The notes beneath the pieces were generated by a model that searched no databases, had not been told where the DNA came from, and saw only the letters and a list, made by a program, of their open reading frames with translations. DNA of 64,000 bases, taken from contig WFMF01000444.1 in assembly GCA_011033025.1 (NCBI GenBank), forward strand, positions 83,342-147,341. Reading direction: 5' to 3'. This document shows, piece by piece, positions 45,876 through 57,784 of the stretch. The stretch comes from Beroe forskalii. Taxonomy: Eukaryota; Ctenophora; Nuda; Beroida; Beroidae. The translations under genes and the position numbers were made by a program. Within the stretch, counting starts at the first letter, position 1. Every line of letters begins with the position of its first letter.

Positions 45876-48800
45876 ATGCTCGAAAATCTGGCGGTATTCT
45901 TGCTGCTATCCATTGCTTTCGTAACAGGTGAGTCTTCCAATATATTCATTATTCACCATTCATGTACCTATGTCCGATGTTCATATGGGTTGTAATGCTA
46001 ATCATCTGAATATTATGAATCTCATTGGAATCAATTTTTGAAAAATATCTTTGATTCATTTGAAAGATTAAGAGGAAATTGGGTTCCTATTCCTCGCATA
46101 ATTTTATCCTCCGTGCCCTCACTTTCAGATAAGGCGGCAGGGAATGCTTCAGAAGGGGCTAATTCAGGAGTAACATGTGATTCTATCAATTCAACCGGAA
46201 GATTAGATAAACGAAGTAATTTTCTTATTTTCTTGATGCGTTTGAATACGGAATAAAATACCAGTATCTCTTTCTCAATGTGAAAACTTTTATCGTATGT
46301 TAGTGAACTTTAGCATAACAGCATATGTTTAGGCATATGTGTGCAGACCAGATTTGCTGTTTGCGCCTCAACTTTTTGAGCCCTCTGGTAATCCAGCGGT
46401 CTGCACACATATGCTTTAGCGTCTTATCAAAATTTGGGTATTTCCTATAAATCCCTGACACATATGACCATCGCAGACGAAAACAGGATAGTGGACATTC
46501 CTAGCATTCTGGAGAACCTTGTCACTGACATTGATAATGACTGTGACCTGGATAACACGTGCGACATTCTTGATTCCATTTCAAAGGTATGCCTGAGAAG
46601 TAAGATATCAACCAAATTTTAATTTAATCGAATTTCACAGCACGTAGAGTTGATATAAGTGTAATCGCGGCCTTTTCAACGAAAATCGATCGCGGATGAG
46701 GGATTCCCAGGTCACATTTTTTTTTCTTCGCACCCAAGATTCCTTCTTCTAGAACTTGTCTTTTCAGATGCTGGACAACCTGGCTGAACACAAGGTTACC
46801 ACACTGACCACTCTGTTGGAAGATGTCGAAGACATAGTGAAGAAGACAAGAGTCCTCGGGAATCCTCTTCCCCCATCGTCTTGTAAAAGTTCAAGAACTG
46901 CTACATCAGTTTCAGTGTCCACAAGCTCAACAGGAAGTTCACAGATCCCAACAGGAAGCTCACAGGGCCAAACAGGAAGCTCACAGAGCCCAACAGAAAG
47001 CTCACAGAGCTCCACAGAAAGCTCATCGAGCCCAACGGAGAGATTCTTGAGCTCAACAGGAAGCTCAAAGAGCTCAACAGAAAGCTCAACAGAAAGATCA
47101 CAGCGCTCAACAGAAAGCTCAACAGAAAGTTCACAGAGCCAAACAGGAAGCTTACTCATCTCAACAGAAACCATCTCAACTACTGAGCATGTAACATCAA
47201 CTACTGAACCAGTAATATCAACTACTGAACCAGTAATATCAACTACTGAACCAGTAATATCAACTACTGAACCAGTAATATCAACTACTGAACCAGTAAT
47301 ATCAACTACTGAACCAGTAATATCAACTTCTGAACCAGTAATATCATCTTCTGAGCCTTTAATATCAACTTCTGAACCAGTGATATCAACTACTGAGTCA
47401 GTAATATCAACTACTGAACCAGTAATATCAACTACTGAACCAGTCATATCAACTACTGAACCAGTAATATCAACTTCTGAACCAGTAATATCATCTTCTG
47501 AGCCTTTAATATCAACTACTGAACCATTAATATCAACTACTGAGCCAGTAATATCAACTACTGAACCAGTAATATCAACTACTGAACCAGTAATATCAAC
47601 TACTGAACCAGTAATATCAACTACTGAGCTGGTAATATCAACTACTGAACCAGTAATATCAACTACTGAACCAGTAATATCAACTACTGAACCAGTAATA
47701 TCAACTACTGAACCAGTAATATCAACTACTGAACCAGTAATATCAACTACTGAGCCAGTAATATCAACTACTGAACCAGTGATATCAACTACTGAGCCAG
47801 TAATATCAACCACTGAACCAGTAATATCAACTTCTGAACCAGTAATATCAACTACTGAACCAGTAAAATCAACTTCTGAGCCTGCAACATCAACTACTGA
47901 ACCAGAAATATCAACTTCTGAACCAGTAATATCAACTACTGAACCAGTAACATCAACCACTGAACCAGTAATATCAACTTCTGAGCCAGTAACATCAACC
48001 ACTGAACCAGTAATATCAACTACTGAGCCAGTAATATCAAGTACTGAACCAGTAAAATCAACTACTGAACCAGTAATATCAACTACTGAACCATTCATAT
48101 CAACTACTGAACCGGTTGGATCAACTTCTGAACCAGTAATATCAACTACTGAGCTAGTAATATCAACTACTGAACCAGTAATATCAACAACTGAACCAGT
48201 AATATCAACTACTGAACCAGTAATATCAACTACTGAACCATTAATATCAACTACTGAGCCAGTAATATCAACTACTGAACCAGTTATATCAACTACTGAA
48301 CCAGTAATATCAACTACTGAACCAGTAGTATCAACTTCTGAACCAGTAATATCAACTACTGAACCAGTAATATCAACTTCTGAGCCTGTAATATCAACTT
48401 CTGAGCCAGTAATATCAACAACTGAACCATTAATATCAACTACTGAACCAGTTATATCAACTACTGAACCAATTATATCAACTTTTGAGCCAGTAATATC
48501 AACTACTGAACCATTAATATCAACTACCGAGCCAGTAATATCAACTACCGAGCCAGTAATATCAACTACTGAACCAGTTATATCAACTACTGAACCAGTA
48601 ATATCAACTACTGAACCAGTAATATCAACTTCTGGACCAGTATTATCAACTTCGGAGCCTGTAACATCAACCACTGAACCAGTAATATCAACTTCTGAGC
48701 CAGTAATATCAACTACTGAGCCAGTAATATCAACTTCTGAGCCAGTAATATCAACTACTGAGCCAGTAATATCAACAACTGAACCAGTTAATATATCAAC

Positions 48801-50565
48801 TACTGAACCAGTCATATCAACTACTGAACCAGTTATATCAACTACTGAACCAGTAATATCAACTACTGAACCAGTAATATCAACTTCTGAACCAGTAATA
48901 TCAACTTCTGAACCAGTAATATCAACTTCTGAACCAGTAATATCAACTTCTGAGCCAGTAATATCAACTACTGAGCCAGTAATATCAACTTCTGAACCAG
49001 TAATATCAACTACTGAATCAGTAATATCAACTACTGAGCCAGTAATATCAACTTCTGAACCAGTAATATCAACTACTGAACCAGTAATATCAACAACTGA
49101 GCCAGTAATATCAACTTCTGAACCAGTAATATCAACTACTGAGCCTGTAATATCAACTACTGAACCAGTAATATCAACTACTGAACCAGTAATATCAACT
49201 ACTGAACCAGTAATATCAACTACTGAGCCGGTAATATCAACTTCTCAACCAGTAATATCAACTACTGAGCCTATAATATCAACTACTGAACCAGTAATAT
49301 CAACTACTGAACCAGTAATATCGACTACTGAGCCGGTTATATCAACTTCTGAACCAGTAATATCAACTACTGAACCAGTTATATCAACTACTGAACCAGT
49401 AATATCAACTACCGAGCCAGTAATATCAACTACTGAACCAGCAATATCAACTACTGAACCAGTAATATCAACTACTGAACCAGTAATATCAACTACTGAA
49501 CCAGTAATATCAACTACTGAACCAGTAATATCAACTACTGAACCAGTAATATCAACTACTGAACCAGTAATACCAACTTCTGAACCAGTAATATCAACTA
49601 CTGAACCAGTAATATCAACTACTGAACCAGTAATATCAACTACTGAGCCATTAATATCAACTACTGAACCAGTAATATCGACTACTGAGCCGGTTATATC
49701 AACTTCTGAACCAGTAATATCAACTACTGAACCAGTTATATCAACTACTGAACCAGTAATATCAACTACTGAACCAGCAATATCAACTACTGAACCAGTA
49801 ATATCAACTACTGAACCAGTAATATCAACTACTGAACCAGTAATATCAACTACTGAACCAGTAATATCAACTACTGAACCAGTAATATCAACTACTGAAC
49901 CAGTAATACCAACTTCTGAACCAGTAATATCAACTACTGAACCAGTAATATCAACGACTGAACCAGTAATATCAACTACTGAGCCATTAATATCAACTAC
50001 TGAGCTTTTAACGACAACTTCTGAAAGTGTAACAAGTGAGTCTGAAACAATATCGACTGAAAAGGGAACAATTGGGCAACGAATAATAACCCCCGAACCT
50101 ATAGAAAGAGAAGGTAACGATGTTTATGGATATTTGGCTAAAGGTATGAATGATTCCCATCGCAAGAACAAGAAGTTTAAGTATTATGGAGTCGGCAAGG
50201 GGAAACATAAAGAAATTGGGTACGAGTTCGATCATGGTCAAATCATCAGCACACCACCTTGGATGGCCCAAGGATTGATCAATTCCAACCAAAACAATGA
50301 GCGGAAAGGGCAGAAAACTGCTGGACATGAGAATGCTGGAAAGAAAGAAGAACAGAAGAAATATGCTGGTATGAAGAAAGGAGGGCAAGGTCAAGACAGG
50401 GGTAAAGATACCCCTTCCAGCGGTCAGCTCACCCCAGGATGCAAGTGCATAGTGACTTGGGGTAACTGTGTGTTCGGCATTAAGACTCTGGTACAGAAGT
50501 GTATGGATCATAGAACAGGGAAGTCCTGTGGAGGTAAAACCTGGCATGAAAGGTGCTGGAAGTAA
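45876..50565 (+). CDS. Secreted mucin-like repeat protein with six-Cys C-terminal module
   Basis: Exons 45876-45927, 46129-46215, 46477-46586 and 46768-50565 (phases 1, 1, 0) join to an open 1348-residue protein. Exon 1 encodes a signal peptide (MLENLAVFLLLSIAFVT). Exons 2-3 add two short Cys-containing segments (VTCDSINSTG; NDCDLDNTCDIL). Residues 84-115 are helical. 130-200 is a Ser/Thr/Gln region with repeated SSQSPTGSS-like units. About 219-1165 is some 135 copies of ISTTEPV/ISTSEPV, dense in O-glycosylation sites. A Lys/Gly-rich linker follows. The last 41 residues hold six cysteines (C-x-C-x6-C-x10-C-x8-C-x8-C) with TWGNC and CGG, like thrombospondin type 1 or midkine/pleiotrophin heparin-binding modules. 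Likely role: secreted gel or matrix protein. The donor of exon 2 (GTAATT) is weak, so that border is the least certain. Confidence 0.75.
46333..46414. mobile_element. 82-bp CATATGTGTGCAGACC MITE in intron 2 of the mucin-like gene
   Basis: GCATATGTGTGCAGACC and CGGTCTGCACACATATGC are inverse ends. TTTAG is directly repeated at 46328-46332 and 46415-46419, an apparent 5-bp target duplication. This is an internally deleted relative of the members at 20031 and 40101. Confidence 0.85.
47172..50010 (+). repeat. Coding 21-bp minisatellite, about 135 units
   Basis: Unit ATATCAACTACTGAACCAGT(A), seven codons, kept in frame throughout, with one 3-base insertion near 48789. Variation is mostly CT for AC (Thr to Ser) and A/G at third positions. 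A higher-order copy is visible: the pattern around 49438-49660 (CCAGCAATATC, TACCAACTTC, CCATTAATATC) recurs 336 bases (16 units) later. Confidence 0.9.
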
Positions 50566-52801
50566 AGATAAATCAGAGGAGTCTTTATCATCCCGGTCTA
50601 GCCGGAATCAGGAGGAAAACATGGTTCTGATTTGTAGCAGAGTGTTTTTTGTAGAATTAGGAAATCTTTTAGATTATTTTTCAAGAATTTCATTTTAATA
50701 GCAAGAAGTTTTTCTATCATTGGGAATTATTTGAGATATAGAATGACGAGCTTTTGCATTTGTGGAGAAAGTTACGCACTGTTGTCTGATTCATTGTTCT
50801 ATGCCCTTTGCTATTAACACATCATGTATTCACTATTCCTCCCTATTAAGTTGCTGTATAAATAGAAACACAATGTGTAAGGCGTGAGGCGTATAGTGAA
50901 ACAAATTAAAACTAATCCGCGCGCGTAGTTTGCGCCGCGCGCCCATCCGATGCCAGATTTCGTGATAAAACCATACTTTTTGTTACCCGCGCGCTCCAAC
51001 CTTAAATGTACAATTTAAGTACATTTGATCCAAGCTATGGCTGTACACAAGTTGCAGTTCACGCGAATTGCAATTCAGATTGTGAGCAGCCATGAGGAAT
51101 TATATTCAGAGAGATTTCCAGCTTAGCGTTTCATCGCGATTAATCATCGAGAGAATTCTGAATACCTTATAAGAGAAGATGACGCTTACAGAAAAATGAG
51201 CCACCCACATGAAATAAGGCCCTTTTCGGGCCGTCCACAGTATAACTTAATCATATATAATTTAATCATACGTCATCTTATTTTTATAAGAGTACATGTA
51301 ATAAAGCCCTTTTGTTGCTTTAAGTTTCATCGCGATTGATCACCGAAAGAATTCTGAATAATCGAAACCTAACACCTCGACAGTTTAATTCACATCGCTT
51401 ATTCAACCACATACCAAGATGTACTCATAATACCATATTGCCTTGGTACAACTATTCTAATTTCCAGAAGAAACGTTAAATCGTTGACTTCAAAGCTGCG
51501 GTATTTTCATTCAGAAAAGCAGTCTTTTAAAGGGTCTTGTAAGGTTACTTCCTATCAACAGCTTCAATGGTAGTTCCAGTCACATTCAACGAATACTGAC
51601 GCAGAGGATTCATAGAATGAAGTCTCATGATTTGGTAATGAGTACATTGGAATGTATACTTGTTTACTTTCACCAATTATAACTGAACTGTTGCATGGAG
51701 TCTGCTGAAAATCTGTTCTAAATAATTGGCTTAGTTGCTTCCGGTGTTGGTTTTTGGTCGAGCATATTTCGGGAGGCCTTGCACAAATTTGGTTTAGATG
51801 GGAATATTGGTCCAATAATTAACAGAAAAATCATACATTCTAACTTGTAAAGGTAAACAGTTATTCGCAGATGCCCTCAAATGTGAGGCAAAGCCTCTTA
51901 AATCATACATTTTAATTCTGGATTACTCTGTTTCTGCAGAAAAAAACTTAACAAAAATCGAAAACTTAATATCATTCTCGAATATCTTCAACTTTAACAT
52001 CCTATCACGACTTCTCACCACAAAAATCAACGAATACGATTATTTGCTTACATAATTAACTCAAAAGTATTGAATTTCTTTTTCTCCATTATTTGGACTT
52101 GATAACTTAAGAATATGAATTTATAAAACCGCAAAATTCAATGATTTGTCTCTCCTGAAATACAAGATCCAATGTTGCACATTGTAAAACCTGGTAAGGT
52201 ATTCTATACATTTCACCAGGCTCACCACAGCTTAAGACCACATTATCATTACCCTTGACAGTGAAATCTGAGAAGGGGCGGCTGTCCCTATACCATTCTG
52301 TCGGTGTGCTTGTTCGTATGTCTGTCTGTATGTAAATTACTGTGCTGATCTGTTTGTTTGTGTGTTCATGTGTTCGTATGTCTGTCTGTATGTAAACTGT
52401 ATGTAAATTACTGTGCTGATCTGTTCGTTTGTATGTTAATGTGTTCCTCTGTCTGTATGTATGTTGAAATGTTCATTGTTCACAGCCCGTATGTCTGTGT
52501 CTATATGTTTGAACGTATGTGTGTTTGAGAGAAAGTGAGATTAATTACCTGTACAGGTGACCTAACAAACATTCTCATCGCTCCAATTCCGTCGTGGCAG
52601 ACCGCAGATACCATAGTTAATCATGATAAAGATCCGCTAAAAGGCAAATATATGAATCATAAACTGTGATATAGGTATTCCCTGAACTGTGAAATTATCA
52701 TTAACTCAGACTCGTTCCATGTGCAAATGGTAACAACGAGTCATATCACCAACATAGAATATTATCTGTTAAATAATCACATTTCACGAAAATCGTTAGC
52801 C
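50566..52801. other. Intergenic interval
   Basis: 51127-51162 (TTTCATCGCGATTAATCATC...) is repeated at 51325-51361 around an inverted GAAGATGACG/CGTCATCTT pair. 52311-52441 is a TGTTCGTATGTCTGTCTGTA repeat with a period near 60. A GCGCGC-rich patch lies at 50925-50995. A - strand frame at 51564-51815 (ending VFVECDWNYH then stop) reads like protein but has no ATG or clear acceptor. I list it here only as a possible terminal exon. Confidence 0.45.
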
Positions 52802-54412
52802 TCAAGAGAAACTTCTTATGGTTGCTGTTACAAACAAAACTGGTTCTAAAAACACACTTAACCCTGTGCACCTAGGTAATACATCTGAAGTATTGTCAGC
52901 ACTTGCATTACCTAAACGTGTTCCTTTCGCATATTCTGGCATACAACCATCAGAAGAGACATTGCCCCCTCTGGTTCCATTTCCACTTCCTTCGCCAGTC
53001 TCTCTTTCCTTCTCAATGTTCTCCAGATTCACACAAGGTAAAACCAGGGTATTGGCAGAGCAAGTAACCACTTGGATAACAGAACCATTGAAACTTTCCA
53101 TTCTAACAGCGTCTGATTTGTTGGAAGTGTCCACTCCAAATCCAGGATCACATCTGATTACCACTAACATTCCAGCTAAGAAGAAGGGCAGATCTCCAGG
53201 GTTTTCTACCGTGGCATGTCCCCGTGTTAAGTTGCTGACTTCACACGTGGCCTTCCAGTTGTAGGGTCGTCTGATCCGCAGGTTAGACAGTTCTGGGACG
53301 GGAGATAAAGTCGTGGCTATCTCCATATTGGCCCATGACTCCCAAACACCGAAATCAAAGTAAAGTCTTCTCATATCGAAAGTACATTGACTCTCATTCT
53401 TGGAGATATGGAAGAGTTGGTATTCCATTAATTTATCTGGATAGATTCCAACTGCGGCCTTGTAGGGTTTCATGTCGATTTTGTACAAAGTTCGAAGTCC
53501 TAGGCTTGGGTCACTTTGCACCATAGCAGCTATTTTGGGGTTATTGTAGTCCACTATTTGGATTATGCTTCCTTTACCATGGAATCTAGCGTAGCTCAGG
53601 TGAGACAGAATCCACCGACCATACCCTGTTTGAGAGCACATATCCCAGGACACGACCAACTTATTCACCACACCTGGATTCCATGACTGAGCTATTGTCA
53701 AGCATTTGTACCAGAGGTTTCTATCCGTGATAAGAACTCCAGAAGCTTGGGAGAAACCAACGTACCTCCCCTCCGTATCCAAGATCTGGTGAACAGATGC
53801 CGGGCATTCCAAACATGCCATACTGTAACTAACAGTAAAATTGTCATTAAATTCACTGTTTGAACCATCTTTCTTGTCTTTGCCGTGAGGTTTATTTCTC
53901 TTTTTACCATCGTTATTTCCTTCTCCTATTCCATCAGCGTGATCTTCCTTTCTCCTTCGACGATCATTGCCGAACGTACCTTTGTCATTAAATGCTTCAC
54001 TTCTCTGATTGCCTTCATCATTGCTTGAATCTTCACTGCTTGAATCTTTCCCTCTTCCATTCCCATCATCCTCCTCAGCTTCGTTGAAAAGAGAACATCT
54101 CCGAGTAGCGAGGTTAAAGGAGAAGAACTTGCACTCCCAGAAGTGAGTACAGTACTCCCAACACAAACCCAAACCATTCACAGTGAACTGCTCCAAGGTG
54201 ATCCACCCACTGGATTCACTGCTCACTTTCTTTAATAAACAGTGGGAGTTCTTACTCAAGAAATCAAGAATTGTCACGTTCCTGTCGAGGAATATACTGC
54301 TGGTGTCTTGAAAAAGTTCTTGAGAAATGTCGTCAAGTGATAAGATCCGTTCTTTGCAATGGACTAAACTGGGAGAAAGGGGCAGGAAGAAGACACACAA
54401 CATCAACATCAT
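52802..54412 (-). CDS. Secreted PAN/CCP-like protein, uninterrupted 536-residue ORF
   Basis: I start at ATG 54412; the open frame extends five codons upstream but only to a GTG. Residues 1-19 are a signal peptide (MMLMLCVFFLPLSPSLVHC). Residues about 58-110 look like a PAN/Apple module (LGLCWEYCTHFWECKFFSFN, then a Cys-Ser-Leu-Phe). About 111-195 is a low-complexity acidic/basic stretch. 195-390 is a Cys- and Trp-containing region I do not recognise. About 400-470 resembles a CCP/sushi module (CEVSN...VIRCDPGFGVD...VVTC...LPCV). Many N-glycosylation sequons are present. The last 20 residues are mildly hydrophobic and could signal a GPI anchor. Expected role: secreted or surface adhesion/recognition protein. 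No intron is visible, unlike its neighbours. A TATAAA lies 38-43 bases upstream. Confidence 0.7.
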   Translation of the reverse strand: MMLMLCVFFLPLSPSLVHCKERILSLDDISQELFQDTSSIFLDRNVTILDFLSKNSHCLLKKVSSESSGWITLEQFTVNGLGLCWEYCTHFWECKFFSFNLATRRCSLFNEAEEDDGNGRGKDSSSEDSSNDEGNQRSEAFNDKGTFGNDRRRRKEDHADGIGEGNNDGKKRNKPHGKDKKDGSNSEFNDNFTVSYSMACLECPASVHQILDTEGRYVGFSQASGVLITDRNLWYKCLTIAQSWNPGVVNKLVVSWDMCSQTGYGRWILSHLSYARFHGKGSIIQIVDYNNPKIAAMVQSDPSLGLRTLYKIDMKPYKAAVGIYPDKLMEYQLFHISKNESQCTFDMRRLYFDFGVWESWANMEIATTLSPVPELSNLRIRRPYNWKATCEVSNLTRGHATVENPGDLPFFLAGMLVVIRCDPGFGVDTSNKSDAVRMESFNGSVIQVVTCSANTLVLPCVNLENIEKERETGEGSGNGTRGGNVSSDGCMPEYAKGTRLGNASADNTSDVLPRCTGLSVFLEPVLFVTATIRSFS

Positions 54413-54448
54413 CTCGCTAAATACCACAAATCACTCTACTTCCTTCCC

Positions 54449-54456
54449 TTTTATAA
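54449..54456 (-). promoter_or_regulatory. TATA box for the PAN/CCP-like gene
   Basis: TTTATAAAAGGG on the - strand, about 40 bases upstream of ATG 54412, would place transcription start within some 15 bases of the start codon, giving a very short 5' UTR. A rival donor-like GTAAGAACC at about 54600 on the same strand leaves room for an upstream non-coding exon. Confidence 0.5.
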
Positions 54457-55346
54457 ACCTCGCTTCGCTTTTAATATTAACCCATCTTTGTCACCCCACA
54501 ATGGGTTTTAATGAACCCTTAGCATTTGCATGAAATCAGCATACGACCTCTGAGCATTATGTGTTAAGTTCGCGATGTGAGAAAAGGTCAGAGGTTCTTA
54601 CCTAACTTCCATATTGAAAATTGTCGCTTGGCGAGAGTCGCAGAGAACTAAGAAAGAGTCCGTGTTTCATTCATACGTGTGTCACGAACTATGGAGAGGC
54701 AGTGGTATGTGTTCATCAACTTACAATGTTCTAATGACGGTAGTAACGCCATTGCTTATAATTTACAAAATATTTTCTAGTGCGTGAACTCGGCTGAATT
54801 CGAATTTACGACACAGCGTCTGACGAACGAATTTACTCGAAGAATGACGATTGACGACTATTGACGTATACCATAGAAATGCAAAGTTGAAGAATCAAGT
54901 CAATTAAATTTGAAATTAAATATTAATGTAACCACTCGCGTCAGGATTTTGTGATGAAGTAGATCACGTATCACTGTTGTCACGATATATGACGAAATAT
55001 TTCAGGAGGTCACGATTGGAATTCGATCAGTCACGTAAGGTCCGCGATGACTCAGATTTAGCGGCTGACTTTTGTTAAATACAGAGGAGGAATGAGAAGA
55101 CTGAGCAGGTTCTGAGTGATCCATGGTCGCATGAATTATCAAAATACTAATGGTGTACTTTTAACACATATCCTATATTTGTACTATTATCAATTGATAT
55201 ATTCTTTCCCAAATGCCACGGAAATGGCGCTTGATGTTTCCGAATGGGGCTATTTGGCTATACAAGTTACAGTCATTTCACACTTAAACAATGGTAGTAA
55301 CAAACGGGTTACACCCTTACAAGACCCACTATTCACAACAAGTTAC
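54457..55346. other. Intergenic or RAB10 last-intron sequence
   Basis: No exon recognised. I looked on the - strand for a RAB10 tail exon ending in Cys-Cys or Cys-X-Cys before a stop and did not find one here. Confidence 0.4.
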
Positions 55347-57741
55347 CTTTTGTAAAAATGTCCTCTGCTATCATAGTGAAGGCTTTGTCTATGTTGATGT
55401 TAGCTTTGGCGCTCGTTTCCAGAAACTTGAGTCCCTTACTCTTAGCTAACTGCGGAATGGAGGGTCTAAGGTGAGAATGATTACAGACTAAAGAGACAGA
55501 AGTGACAAAACTGAAATAACTGCTGTCTAGTGTAGATGTTCATCGTAAGTCCTTAAGATTACATAAATCTGAAAAACAGATTACAGAGACAAAAGTGATA
55601 AGACTAAAACAACATATTGTCTAGTGTAGATAGTCATCGTTTAATAAATTCCTTACGGTTACATTCGAAAATTAAATTGATCACACAAGGCAATCCTATA
55701 ATATTGACGACACGACACCAAGATTCAAATCAATTCAGTGCTTTTCAAACACAAGGAAATATCCCTGTACATACGGGGCGTATAATTTGAAACACAAGGA
55801 AATGTCTTCTCACCTGTTCACCCTGTTCAGTTGGTACCACCCGTCTGGCATCCATATCACACTTGTTTCCCAGAATCAGCTTAGCAACATTATCCGTGGC
55901 GTGCTGAAGAAAATACGTGTTGCGAGCGCTCAGAATAAATAGTCTGTAGCAATGATGTCATAAACAGTATGCACGCTGCCAAATCGTTGAAATAACCACC
56001 TATTTTTCGTGAACAGTGCATAGTGAGGCATGAAGTGACCAAATAGCAATGGTTATTTAATACCTTTGAACATTCTATTACAAAATATTGAAGTTCCTTG
56101 ATTTATAAAAATAATAATGATACTATAATGACTATAGAAAGTATTACCTTACGAGACATATTTAAAAGGTACGAAATTTGGGGATTTTACGAAAAAATCC
56201 CCATATTTTCGTTCCCCCAAAATTTCGATCCCCAAAATTATTTCCCCCAAATTAATTAATTGCGGGTTTGTGATTTGACTAACAGTGCATAAAATATGGA
56301 ATTCCCAGACAAATTTCAATAAGTATATCAGTGCAGAAGAGTTAAGAATATCTTAAATGCAGTACCTAATTCCTAATAAAACATCCTACAATCGACTCGA
56401 TAAAAGGGATTTTGTACTGGAAATTCTACTACTTCGATCACCTCAGTAATATTGAAGTTCTGATTTATTCCCAAAAGTCACCTTATTTTTTTCGAATTTG
56501 AAAAAAGGCGAAAATCACCTGATTTAATTTTGGGGTATTTGGGGATTTTGAAAAAATCCCCATATTTTCGAACCACCAAAATTTCGATCCCGGAATTATT
56601 GTCCCATTAAATTTTATTTATTTTGTCTTGTAAGAAGTAATACAGAACTGTGCTGTGTTTTTTCCAGTTTTTTTTCAGTTTTCCACTTCTTTGAACTGTC
56701 AACAGCCATCTGATTCACCGCTTTATAGAATGATACAAAACGCATGAATAAACCATTTCTTACTCACAGAATTTCAAATAAATGCGCGTAGTATCAATAT
56801 GAAATGTTTATTTATAATTATTCAAAATACTACTAAAAATTAGTTTTTTGGGCAAAATTTTAGCTAGAATGTGATACGTTTTGAGCCAGCAATCACTTAT
56901 GGTTAGCTCACAGAATAATAAAATAGAAAATGAGCGGGAATTGGATTGCTAAATCCGATTTTTGACCACCAAACATTCTGCAAATATTTAGCAATTTGGA
57001 AAATGTTTTAGCAAAGATCCAAAAAGTTTCCTGAATATGATGCGATAAACGTTAAGATGTAAATATTTTATTGATTTTTCATGGTCATGATTTAATCGGT
57101 GATGATAGATCAAGAGCTTCAGATGTGATTATTCTGGGACCTATTATTTCAGTACTGAGAAAAAATCTTGTCAAATTTAAAGATTGACGACACGGGCCTA
57201 CAGGAGCGTTCCCATTACCATCTAGGTCAACGTTAGCTATAATTTGTAAATTACAGCCTATAATACAGGGTTTTAGGTTCCATAGGGTCACCACTGGTAA
57301 TGGATTCCCATAGTAAGGCATTGACTTTGGTGACTTGAATTTCACACAATGTATAACAATCGAATAGGAATGAAATGGGTAAATTTGTTAGATGATTTTC
57401 AATGGAAACACAAGGTTTTAGAGACATTTAATTCTTAAGTTACAAATAACTTTCCCACAAGGTTATTGGATATTATTGTCATTTCAAGAAATAAAACCAT
57501 TGCCTTCTTATTATTGTCATTTCCAAGAAATAAAAACCATTGCATTTCTCACTATAATCACGGGTAAAAATATTGAGTTGGTTAAGGAAAATCATTGGAT
57601 TTCTTATTTCTCAATCATAAATGCGATAATGTGCCTGATGCGATATGTGCCTGATGCGATATGTGCCTGATGTGCAATCGAGTCGTTGTAAAATGTAGCA
57701 TTATAATTGAAACCACGTACGAACTTTGATCCACAATCTAG

Positions 57742-57784
<43 letters not shown>

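Noticed and set aside
46764..48815. 683-codon open frame on the - strand
   Set aside because: It is the complement of the 21-bp coding repeat. A period divisible by three keeps several frames open. The + frame has signal peptide, splice sites and a structured end; this one has none.
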